Below are positions 9,363 to 16,918 of a stretch of DNA of 64,000 nt, in pieces. How positions within the stretch are numbered: the stretch's first letter is position 1; each line of letters begins with the position of its first letter. The translations under genes were made by a program, and so were the position numbers. A model generated the notes under the pieces. The model ran no database searches. It saw only the letters and a program-made list of their open reading frames with translations, and was not told where the DNA came from. This stretch comes from Crossiella sp. CA-258035 (GTDB lineage: Bacteria; Actinomycetota; Actinomycetes; Mycobacteriales; Pseudonocardiaceae). The stretch spans positions 3,690,001 through 3,754,000 of the forward strand of contig NZ_CP116413.1 of NCBI RefSeq assembly GCF_030064675.1. Reading direction: 5' to 3'.

Positions 9363-11093
9363 ATGAGGTTCAAACCCCTGTTGACGAACTTACGAACGGG
9401 CCGCGGTCTACGCGGCACGGCCGCGGGTCTGGCGGCGGTGCTGACCGCCACGACCTTCGGCACAGTGCTCGCCGCCCCCTCGGCCAGCGCCGCGCCCGCC
9501 TGCCGGGTCGACTACAGCGTGAACGACTGGGGCAGTGGCTTCACCGCCCGAGTCAAGATCAACAACCTGGGTGACGCGATCTCCAGCTGGACGCTGGGCT
9601 TCGCCTTCCCCGGCAACCAGAGGCTTTCCCAGGGCTGGAGCGCCAACTGGTCCCAGGCCACCGACAGCCCGAACGTGACCGCGACGGGCAACGGGTCTCT
9701 GGGCACCGGAGCCTCGGTGGAGATCGGCTTCAACGCCACCTACTCCGGCAGCAACCCGGCCCCGGCCAGCTTCACGCTCAACGGCAACGCCTGCACCGGC
9801 AAGCCGACCGAGCCGCCGCCGGGCGGGAGCCGGGAGAACAACCCCTACAACGGCGCCGACATGTACGTGAACCCGGACTGGGCGGCCAAGGTGCGCGCCG
9901 AGCCCGGTGGCAGCCGCATCGCGAACCAGCCAACCGGCGTGTGGCTGGACCGCATCGCGGCGATCAACGGCACCGCCGCCGCCAGGGGCCTGGTCGGCCA
10001 CCTCGACGAGGCGGTGCGGCAGGACGCGGCCAACGGGGCGAAGCCACTGGTGGTCCAGCTGGTGATCTACAACCTGCCCGGCCGGGACTGCTCGGCGCTG
10101 GCCTCCAACGGCGAGCTCAAGGCCGATGAGATCGGGCGCTACCGCACCGAGTACATCGACCCGATCGCCGCGATCCTGGCCAGGCCGGCCTACGCCAAGC
10201 TGCGTGTCGCGACGGTGATCGAGGTCGACTCGCTGCCGAACCTGATCACCAACGTCAGCGGCAGGCCGACCGCGGTCCCGCAGTGCGACGTCATGAAGGC
10301 CAACGGCAACTACGTCAACGGCGTCGGCTACGCGCTGAACAAGCTCGGCGACGTGCCCAACGTGTACAACTACATCGACGCGGGGCACCACGGCTGGCTC
10401 GGCTGGGACGACAACCTCAACCCGACCGTGCAGCTGATGTGCCAGGCGGCCAACGCCTCCGGCGCCACCCCGGCCGACGTGTCCGGCTTCATCGTCAACA
10501 CCGCCAACTTCAGCGCGCTGCACGAACCGTTCTTCAAGGCCGACACCGTGGTCGGTGGCAGGCCGCTGCGGGAGAGCACGAAGTGGGTGGACTGGAACCG
10601 CTACGTCGACGAGCTCGGCTACGCCCAGGACTTCCGCGCCAGGGCCGCCGCGGCCTGCTTCGGCCAGGACGTCGGCATGCTCATCGACACCGCGCGCAAC
10701 GGCTGGGGCGGACCCAACCGCCCGACCGCGGCGAGCACCTCGACCGACCCGAACACCTTCGTCAACCAGTCCCGCGTGGACCGGCGCATCCACCTCGGCA
10801 ACTGGTGCAACCAGTCCGGCGCCGGCCTCGGCGAGCGGCCGAAGGCCAACCCCGGTCCGGCCGGTATCGACGCCTACGTGTGGATGAAGCCGCCCGGCGA
10901 GTCCGACGGCTCCAGCAAGTACATCCAGAACAACGAGGGCAAGGGTTTCGACCGGATGTGCGACCCGACCTACACCGGCAACCCCCGCAACGGCAACAAC
11001 ATGTCCGGCGCACTGGGCAACGCGCCGCTGTCGGGGCACTGGTTCCCCGCTCAGCTGCAGGAGCTCATGCGCAACGCCTACCCGGCGCTCTGA
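9363..11093 (+). CDS. Secreted cellobiohydrolase/endoglucanase, CBM2-GH6
   Basis: 576 residues. A signal peptide ends about residue 43 (APSASA). CBM2 spans about 45-145 with its usual Cys pair (APACRVDY and GNACTG) and the surface Trp residues that stack on cellulose. A short PPPGG linker leads to the GH6 catalytic domain (about 157-576) with YNLPGRDCSAL, VIEVDSLPNL, DTARNGWGGPNRP and WMKPPGESDG. EVDSLPNL replaces the EPDGLPNL of the other GH6 here; this VDSLP variant is common among the exo-acting bacterial GH6. The RBS GCGGAGG precedes ATG 9363. It is controlled by a perfect CebR box and ends at a strong hairpin. Confidence 0.94.
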   Translation: MRFKPLLTNLRTGRGLRGTAAGLAAVLTATTFGTVLAAPSASAAPACRVDYSVNDWGSGFTARVKINNLGDAISSWTLGFAFPGNQRLSQGWSANWSQATDSPNVTATGNGSLGTGASVEIGFNATYSGSNPAPASFTLNGNACTGKPTEPPPGGSRENNPYNGADMYVNPDWAAKVRAEPGGSRIANQPTGVWLDRIAAINGTAAARGLVGHLDEAVRQDAANGAKPLVVQLVIYNLPGRDCSALASNGELKADEIGRYRTEYIDPIAAILARPAYAKLRVATVIEVDSLPNLITNVSGRPTAVPQCDVMKANGNYVNGVGYALNKLGDVPNVYNYIDAGHHGWLGWDDNLNPTVQLMCQAANASGATPADVSGFIVNTANFSALHEPFFKADTVVGGRPLRESTKWVDWNRYVDELGYAQDFRARAAAACFGQDVGMLIDTARNGWGGPNRPTAASTSTDPNTFVNQSRVDRRIHLGNWCNQSGAGLGERPKANPGPAGIDAYVWMKPPGESDGSSKYIQNNEGKGFDRMCDPTYTGNPRNGNNMSGALGNAPLSGHWFPAQLQELMRNAYPAL

Positions 11094-11100
11094 CCGCCTG

Positions 11101-11144
11101 AGCGGAATGCCGCCCCCGCAGTGTCGCGGGGGCGGCATTCCGCT
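11101..11144. terminator. Strong bidirectional terminator hairpin
   Basis: Perfect 19-bp inverted repeat, 11101-11119 and 11126-11144 (arm AGCGGAATGCCGCCCCCGC), with a 6-base loop. It lies between the convergent GH6 and the Tat-secreted protein genes. Confidence 0.9.
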
Positions 11145-11147
11145 GTC

Positions 11148-12143
11148 CTAGGTGGCCAGCACGGTCACCGCGAACTGGACCGCGTTGGGCCGCAGGTCCA
11201 CGTCCTCATCGGACTTCCCGGCCAGCACCATCGCGCCACCGGCCCGGTACCCGGGCAGGGTGCCGGGCACGGCGAGCAGGGGCACCGCGAACGAGCGTTC
11301 CTCGCCCGGCCGCAGGCCCTTGGGCACGGTGATGCCCAGTACCTCGGGGACGGTGGGATCGGTGTTCTGGTAGATGAACTTCGCTTCCGGCGGCAGCTGC
11401 CCGGACCGGTCGACGTTGACGTAGAACGGGGTGCGCACGGTGACCAGCGCGTCCGCGGTAGTGGGGTTCGGTCCGGCGTTGCCCGCGCGGACGGTGACCA
11501 GCCGGCCCTTGCCCCTGGTCAGCGCGCAGAACTCGTAGCTGACGTACAGGTTGACCTGGTTGCCCGCCCGCCCCGTGCGCGCGGGGCCGTTGCTGGCGCC
11601 GGGGGTCTTGATCTGGAAGTCCGTCGCGTCGCCCAGCAGGCAGGGCGGCTCATCCCTGGCCGGGCGCACCGGGGAGACCAGCAGCTGGCCGTGACCGAGC
11701 AGGCTCGGGCCACCGTCGACCCGGACGATCGGGATGGACACGTCGTGCCTGCCCGGCTTGAGCCCGGCCGGGAGCACTACCTCTAGGATCTCCGGCACGT
11801 TCGGCCGCTCGTCCCGCAGCAGCATCTTCGCGCCGGGTGGCAGCTGGCCCGCGCGGTTGATGTTGACGAAGTAGGGGGTGACGAACTTCAGGCTGAGCGG
11901 GTCCTTGGTCGGCTGGCTGCTGTGGTTGTCCACGAACAGCTTCAGCGTGCCCCGGGGTGTCCGCGCGATGCCGTTGGCCAGGCCGGTCTCGGCCCCGACG
12001 ACCGGACTGAAACCCGCGCACTGGGCGATGGCCGGTCTGGCCTCGGCGGCGGGCGCGGAGGCGGGCAGCCCTACCACCATCCCGGCCACGCCGACCCCAC
12101 CGACCTGGATGAACTGCCGTCGTGACACTGGTTCCGCAGGCAT
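11148..12143 (-). CDS. Tat-exported protein with two tandem homologous domains, unknown function
   Basis: 331 residues. The ATG at 12143 starts a clean Tat signal (SRRQFIQVGGVGVAGMVV). The mature protein holds two related halves, about 60-150 and 205-305, each with the pattern TPYFVN(I/V)(N/D)R(A/S)GQLPP.AK...P.VPE(I/V)L...(L/V)P.GL(K/R)PG. Each half looks like an all-beta, Ig-like module. I do not recognise a named family. The gene lies between the CBM2-GH6 and GH1 genes but has no CebR box of its own that I can see. A role at the cell surface is likely from the signal only. Confidence 0.75.
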   Translation of the reverse strand: MPAEPVSRRQFIQVGGVGVAGMVVGLPASAPAAEARPAIAQCAGFSPVVGAETGLANGIARTPRGTLKLFVDNHSSQPTKDPLSLKFVTPYFVNINRAGQLPPGAKMLLRDERPNVPEILEVVLPAGLKPGRHDVSIPIVRVDGGPSLLGHGQLLVSPVRPARDEPPCLLGDATDFQIKTPGASNGPARTGRAGNQVNLYVSYEFCALTRGKGRLVTVRAGNAGPNPTTADALVTVRTPFYVNVDRSGQLPPEAKFIYQNTDPTVPEVLGITVPKGLRPGEERSFAVPLLAVPGTLPGYRAGGAMVLAGKSDEDVDLRPNAVQFAVTVLAT

Positions 12144-12278
12144 GACCGACTCCGCTCGCTGGTGGACTCCCCGCAGCCACCATGCGATCGGCGCACGACA
12201 ACCGCCAGCCCACCGGCGTCCCATTCACCCGCTGGTGACGTCGGTGCGGCTGGCGGTCGGGTCAGTTACCTAGAGCAA

Positions 12279-13679
12279 TCACAGTTGTTCGGCGATCAGC
12301 CCGTTCTGCCTGATCACCTGCGAGTAGAAGTGCGCGCTGCGCTTCGGGGTGCGCACCTGGGTCTGGTAGTCCACGTGCACCAGGCCGAACCGCTTGGCAT
12401 AGCCCTCGGCCCACTCGAAGTTGTCCAGCAGCGACCAGCTGAAGTACCCGCGCAGGTCGGCCCCCGCCTGGATGGCCTCGTGCGCCGCGCGCAGGTGACC
12501 GTCCAAATAGGACACTCGGTCGGTGTCCTCGATCTGGCCGTCGCCGTTGGGCTTGTCCGGCCAGGCCGAGCCGTTCTCGGTGATGTAGAGCGGCAGCGGC
12601 GGGTACTCGGTGTGCAGCCGGGTGAGCACCTCGGTGAGCCCGGAGGCCTGGATCTCCCAGTTCATGTCGGTGCGCGGCAGGCCCCTGCTGGGGAAGCGCA
12701 CGTGCTCGGCGCCGATCCAGGTGGTGGGGCCGTCGGCGGGCTCGGTCGAGGCGCCGGAGACGTGCAGGCTGCTGTAGTAGTTGACGCCCAACAGGTCCAG
12801 CGGCGCGCCGATCAGGTCCAGGTCGCCGTCCTGGATGTGGCTGGACAACCCGAACGGTTCCAGGTCGGCGAGCACGTCCTCGGGGTACTCACCGCGCAGC
12901 ACCGGGTCGAGGAAGATCCGGTTCTGCAGTCCGTCGACCCGGCGGACCGCCTCCAGGTCCGCCTCGGAACCGGGATCGGCCGGGTGCACCGGGTACAGGT
13001 TGAGCGTGATCCCGGCCTGGGCCTGGGGAGCCGCGTCCCTGATCGCCCGCACACCGAGGCCGTGCGCCAGGTGCAGGTGGTGCACGGCGGCCACGGTGGC
13101 GTGCGGGTCGGTGCGGCCGGGGGCGTGCCTGCCCGAGGCGTAGCCGACGAAGGAGGAGCAGTAGGGCTCGTTGAGCGTGGTCCAGAACGGCACCCGGTCG
13201 CCGAGCGCGCCGACCACGGTCTGGGCGTACTCGCCGAAGCGGTAGGCGGTGTCCCGGTTCGCCCAGCCGCCGCGCTCCTCCAGCGCCTGCGGCAGGTCCC
13301 AGTGGTAGAGGGTGACCCACGGGGTGATCTGCCTGGCCAGCAGCTCGTCCACCAGGCGCTGGTAGAAGTCCAGGCCCGCCGGGTTGACCGGGCCGCCGTC
13401 CGGGCGGATCCGGGGCCAGGCGGTGGAGAACCGGTAGGCGCGCAGGCCGAGGTCGGCCATCAGCGCGACGTCCTCGCGCATCCGTCGGTAGTGGTCGGTG
13501 GCCGGTTCGCCGGTGTCGCCGTTGTGCACCTTGCCGGGGGTACGGCAGAAGGCGTCCCAGATCGAGTCGGTTCGACCGTCCACAGTGGTCGATCCCTCGA
13601 TCTGGAAGGCCGCGGTGGCCGCGCCCCACAGGAATCCCGGCGGGAACGCCAGCTCGACGGCGTGGTCAGATACGTGCAC
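12279..13679 (-). CDS. bglC: GH1 beta-glucosidase, cytoplasmic
   Basis: 466 residues, no signal peptide, so it acts on cellobiose and cello-oligosaccharides already imported. GH1 hallmarks: FPPGFLWGAATAAFQIEGS near the N-terminus, acid/base Glu in TLNEPYCS, nucleophile Glu in YITENGSAW, and the SLLDNFEWAEGY loop that binds sugar. It is the last gene of the cebEFG operon, starting 3 bp after the cebG stop. This is the same order as cebEFG-bglC in Streptomyces, where BglC frees glucose and so also ends induction. Control would come from the CebR box at 16784. Confidence 0.94.
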   Translation of the reverse strand: MHVSDHAVELAFPPGFLWGAATAAFQIEGSTTVDGRTDSIWDAFCRTPGKVHNGDTGEPATDHYRRMREDVALMADLGLRAYRFSTAWPRIRPDGGPVNPAGLDFYQRLVDELLARQITPWVTLYHWDLPQALEERGGWANRDTAYRFGEYAQTVVGALGDRVPFWTTLNEPYCSSFVGYASGRHAPGRTDPHATVAAVHHLHLAHGLGVRAIRDAAPQAQAGITLNLYPVHPADPGSEADLEAVRRVDGLQNRIFLDPVLRGEYPEDVLADLEPFGLSSHIQDGDLDLIGAPLDLLGVNYYSSLHVSGASTEPADGPTTWIGAEHVRFPSRGLPRTDMNWEIQASGLTEVLTRLHTEYPPLPLYITENGSAWPDKPNGDGQIEDTDRVSYLDGHLRAAHEAIQAGADLRGYFSWSLLDNFEWAEGYAKRFGLVHVDYQTQVRTPKRSAHFYSQVIRQNGLIAEQL

Positions 13680-13682
13680 TCG

Positions 13683-14504
13683 TCATCCCTTCACGGCGCC
13701 CTGCATGATGCCGGCGACGATCTGTCGGCCGAGCAGGACGAAGATCAGCAGGACCGGGACCGTCGCCATGGTCGTGCCGGCCAGCACGAGCGAGTAGTCG
13801 ATGTAGAAGCCGCTCTGGAGCTTCTCCAGGGCCACCTGGATCGTGGGGTTGCCCGCGTCGAGGGCGACCAACGGCCACAGGAAGTCGTTCCAGGAGGTCA
13901 TGAAGGTGAACATGCCGAGGAAGGCCGCGGCCGGCCGGACCGCGGGCAGGCACACGTGCCAGAAGGTGCGGATCAGGCTGCACCCGTCCATCCGGGCGGC
14001 CTCGATCAGCTCGAAGGGCACCGCCTCCGAGATGTACTGGCGCATCCAGAACACCCCGAGCGCGGTGACCAGGTTCGGCACGATCACCGCCTCCAGGCTG
14101 TTGGCCCAGCCGAACTCGGCCATCAGCATGTACAGCGGCACGATGCCCAGCTGGGTGGGCACGGCCAGGGTGGCCACCACCGCGACGAAGAGCACCCCCC
14201 GGCCGCGGAAGCGCAGCTTGGCGAAGGCGAAACCGGCCAGTGTGGACAGCAGCACGGTGGACACCGTCACCGTGCCGGCCACGATCATGCTGTTGCCCAG
14301 GGCCTTCCAGAACGGCACCGAGTCGAACACCTTGGCCGCGTTGGCGAAGAAGTTGCCACCGGGCAGCAGCGGCGGCACCCGCTGGGAGACGGTGGCGCTG
14401 TCCCTGCTGGCCACCACGAAGGACCAGTAGAACGGGAAGGCCGAGCCGAGCACGAAGGCCAGCAACAGTCCGTACACCGTGGCATTGGGCTTGCCGACGC
14501 TCAT
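13683..14504 (-). CDS. cebG: Cellobiose/cello-oligosaccharide ABC transporter permease CebG
   Basis: 273 residues, six predicted membrane segments, MalG type. The EAA loop that contacts the ATPase is ELIEAARMDGCSLIRTFWHVCLP (about 165-187). The ATG at 14504 overlaps the TGA of cebF (ATGA). No ATPase gene is in the operon; Streptomyces Ceb transporters use the shared ATPase MsiK encoded elsewhere. Confidence 0.92.
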   Translation of the reverse strand: MSVGKPNATVYGLLLAFVLGSAFPFYWSFVVASRDSATVSQRVPPLLPGGNFFANAAKVFDSVPFWKALGNSMIVAGTVTVSTVLLSTLAGFAFAKLRFRGRGVLFVAVVATLAVPTQLGIVPLYMLMAEFGWANSLEAVIVPNLVTALGVFWMRQYISEAVPFELIEAARMDGCSLIRTFWHVCLPAVRPAAAFLGMFTFMTSWNDFLWPLVALDAGNPTIQVALEKLQSGFYIDYSLVLAGTTMATVPVLLIFVLLGRQIVAGIMQGAVKG

Positions 14505-15481
14505 CGCCCCACCCCCGCCAGCCGCCGGGTGAGCAGGAAGTTGATGCCGGCGAAGATGATGATCACCAGGAACAGCACCCAGGCGATCGCCGAGGCGTAG
14601 CCGAAGTTCTGGTTCTCGAAGGCGGACTGGTACAGGTAGAGGGTGATGGTCTGGAACTGGTTGGAGGAGCCGCCGTTGTTGGAGCCGGGCCTGGTGTCGA
14701 ACAGCTTGGGCTCGGTGAAGATCTGCAGCCCGCCGATGGTCGAGGTGATCACCATGAAGATCAGCGTCGGGCGCAGCAGCGGCAGGGTGATGCTGAAGAA
14801 CCGGCGCACCGCACCGGCCCCGTCGACCACCGCGGCCTCGTAGACGTCCTTGGGGATGGCCTGCATCGCGGCCAGCACGATCAGCGCGTTGTAGCCGGTC
14901 CAGCGCCAGTTCACCATGAAGGCGATGGCCAGGTGGCTGGCGAAGCGGTTGGCCTGCCAGTCGATCCGGTCCAGGCCGAACACTTCCAGCAGGGTGTTGA
15001 CCAGGCCGAAGTCGCGGCCGAACAGGTTGGCGAAGATGATGCCGATGGCCACCAGGCTGGCCGCGTAGGGCAGCAGCACGCCGACCCGCCAGCCGGTGGC
15101 CGGGCGGACCCTGGTGTTGAGCAGCGCGGCCAGCAGCACCGCGATCACCAGCTGCGGTCCGCTGGAGAGCAGGAAGATGCTGATCGTGTTGGTCAGCGTG
15201 GTCCAGAACTGCTCGTCGGCGAGCAGGGTGGTGAAGTTGTCCAGCCCGACGAAGGTCGGCTCCGCGCCGCCCAGCTCCCAGTCGAAGAGGGCCACATAAG
15301 CGGTGTAGAGCAACGGGAACAGGCCGGTCAGGCCGAAGATCAGGAAGAACGGCGCGATGTAGAGGTAGGGCGAGAACCGGAGGTCCCACTCGCCGAGCCG
15401 GTCGCGAATGGGACGCCGTGACCGCGGCGGAACGGGAGCACCGCGGTCACGGCGGGTCTGCGGGTGGAGGTCCAGACTCAC
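14501..15481 (-). CDS. cebF: Cellobiose/cello-oligosaccharide ABC transporter permease CebF
   Basis: 326 residues, MalF-type permease with about six membrane segments and an EAA loop (DVYEAAVVDGAGAVRRFFSITLP). A cytoplasmic N-terminus of about 45 residues precedes the first segment (YLYIAPFFLIFGLTGLFPLLY). The start is the GTG at 15481 that overlaps the cebE stop (GTGA), which makes translational coupling likely; the longer open frame upstream is cebE read out of frame. Confidence 0.9.
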   Translation of the reverse strand: MSLDLHPQTRRDRGAPVPPRSRRPIRDRLGEWDLRFSPYLYIAPFFLIFGLTGLFPLLYTAYVALFDWELGGAEPTFVGLDNFTTLLADEQFWTTLTNTISIFLLSSGPQLVIAVLLAALLNTRVRPATGWRVGVLLPYAASLVAIGIIFANLFGRDFGLVNTLLEVFGLDRIDWQANRFASHLAIAFMVNWRWTGYNALIVLAAMQAIPKDVYEAAVVDGAGAVRRFFSITLPLLRPTLIFMVITSTIGGLQIFTEPKLFDTRPGSNNGGSSNQFQTITLYLYQSAFENQNFGYASAIAWVLFLVIIIFAGINFLLTRRLAGVGR

Positions 15482-16755
15482 TTGGCCAGCTTCTTCGCAC
15501 CGTCGACGAGTTGCTGCCAGCCCTCCGCCGAGGAGGCGCCCTGCTCGACCTTCTGCAGCGCGGCGAGCCCGACGACGTCCTGGAGCTCGCCGTCGGCCGG
15601 GCCCTTGTACTGGGCCTTGGTCACCTTGCGGGCCTGCGCGGCGTACAACGCGCCTGCCTTGACGTCGAAGTACTTGTTGTGGCTGTTCAACAGCTGCTCG
15701 CTGCTCAGCGCCTCGACCTGGCTGGGGAAGGGACCCTTGGCGGCGAAGGCCTTCAGCTGCTGCGCGGGCGCGGACAGCCAGGCGGCCAGCTCCGCGGCCT
15801 CCTTCGGGTGCTTGCTCTGCTTGGGCACGGTCAGGAAGGAGCCGCCCCAGTTGCCGCCGCCCTCGGGGAAGGCGTCGGTGACCGCCCACTTGCCCTGGTT
15901 CTCCGGGCCGGCGTGCTGTTCGACCACGCCGAGCATCCAGGACGGGCAGGTCTTGGTGGCGAAGGCGCCGGTGCGGAAGGCGCTGTTCCACTCGGGACCG
16001 AAGGCGGTCAGCTTGGCGGACTGGCCCTTGGCCACCGCGGCGGTGAGCTTGTCCCAGTTGGCCTTGATGGCCGGGTTGGACTCGATGATCAGCTTGTCCT
16101 CGGTGTTGTAGTAACCCTGGGGCAGCTGGTTCTGCATGGCGTTGAAGATCTGCGCGGCCGAGTCGAACCAGGCCTTGCCCTTGACCTTCTCCGCGAACTT
16201 CTCGCCGGCGGCGAAGAAGCTGTCCCAGGTGGCGAACAGCGGCTTGACCCCCTCAGGATCGCTGGGCAGCCCGGCCTCGGCGAAGAGGTCCTTGCGGTAG
16301 CACATGGCCAGCGGGCCGATGTCGGTGCCGTAGCCGATCAGGCGGCCGTCCTTGGTGGTGACCGCCTCGGACTTCCAGGGCAGCCAGCGTTCCGGGGTGA
16401 CGTCGGCCGGGCCGATCTCGCGCAGGTTGGCGAACTTGTCCGCGCGTTCCATCACCTTGGCGCGGTGGCCCTCCTCCACCGCCTCGACATCGGCCAGGCC
16501 GGAGCCCGCGCCGAGCTTGGTGTAGAGGTTCTGGTGGTGCGGCGCGGACTGCCCGGTCTTGCGGTGGGTGATGCGGATGTTCGGGTGCGCCGCCTCGTAC
16601 TCCTTGAGCAGGTCCTCGTACCCGAACTCGGTGAAGGTGGCGATGGTGAGCTCCAGCTTGCCGTCCGAGCCGGCGCCGGAACCGCAGGCGGTCAGCGCGG
16701 CAACCGCCGAGACCGCGAGCCCGAGTGCGAGTGAGCGAGGTAAGAGATGGCGCAC
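15478..16755 (-). CDS. cebE: Cellobiose/cello-oligosaccharide binding lipoprotein CebE
   Basis: 425 residues, family 1 extracellular solute-binding protein anchored by a lipobox (LTAC, Cys about residue 24). The fold is seen in the start LELTIATFTEFGYEDLLKEYEAAHPNI and repeated Trp-containing stretches (AWFDSAAQIFNAM, GGGNWGGSFLTVPKQSKHP). The start is GTG 16755 after GAAAGG. It is the first gene of cebE-cebF-cebG-bglC, with a perfect CebR box 29 bp upstream. It captures cello-oligosaccharides released by the GH6, GH48 and AA10 enzymes of this window. Confidence 0.93.
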   Translation of the reverse strand: MRHLLPRSLALGLAVSAVAALTACGSGAGSDGKLELTIATFTEFGYEDLLKEYEAAHPNIRITHRKTGQSAPHHQNLYTKLGAGSGLADVEAVEEGHRAKVMERADKFANLREIGPADVTPERWLPWKSEAVTTKDGRLIGYGTDIGPLAMCYRKDLFAEAGLPSDPEGVKPLFATWDSFFAAGEKFAEKVKGKAWFDSAAQIFNAMQNQLPQGYYNTEDKLIIESNPAIKANWDKLTAAVAKGQSAKLTAFGPEWNSAFRTGAFATKTCPSWMLGVVEQHAGPENQGKWAVTDAFPEGGGNWGGSFLTVPKQSKHPKEAAELAAWLSAPAQQLKAFAAKGPFPSQVEALSSEQLLNSHNKYFDVKAGALYAAQARKVTKAQYKGPADGELQDVVGLAALQKVEQGASSAEGWQQLVDGAKKLAK

Positions 16756-16783
16756 GTCAACCCTTTCGCCGTTCTGGACCGTG

Positions 16784-16799
16784 CTGGGAGCGCTCCCAG
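16784..16799. promoter_or_regulatory. CebR operator before cebE
   Basis: Perfect palindrome CTGGGAGCGCTCCCAG, 29 bp upstream of the GTG start of cebE. Confidence 0.95.
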
Positions 16800-16876
16800 A
16801 AATCGAGTTGAGTGTTGCCCCGAGATGTCCGGGGTGTCAAGGGGATCAAGGAAAAGGCTGCCGAAGGGTTGTCAGA

Positions 16877-16914
16877 ACGGGCGCGAACTGGAATCGCTCC
16901 CAGTTCGCGCCCGT
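16877..16914 (-). terminator. Terminator of the GH48 gene, with a CebR-like loop
   Basis: Perfect 15-bp inverted repeat ACGGGCGCGAACTGG (16877-16891) and its complement (16900-16914), 8-base loop, just after the GH48 stop codon at 16919. The loop and inner stem read TGGAATCGCTCCCA (16889-16902), 12 of 14 bases of the CebR box. Confidence 0.8.
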
Positions 16915-16918
16915 CCGA

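Noticed and set aside
9408-11138. 576-codon open frame on the - strand opposite CBM2-GH6
   Set aside because: Crosses the terminator hairpin and has no family sequence; shadow of GH6.
12162-14600. 812-codon open frame on the + strand opposite GH1 and cebG
   Set aside because: Spans two real genes and their junction; composition is that of a shadow frame.
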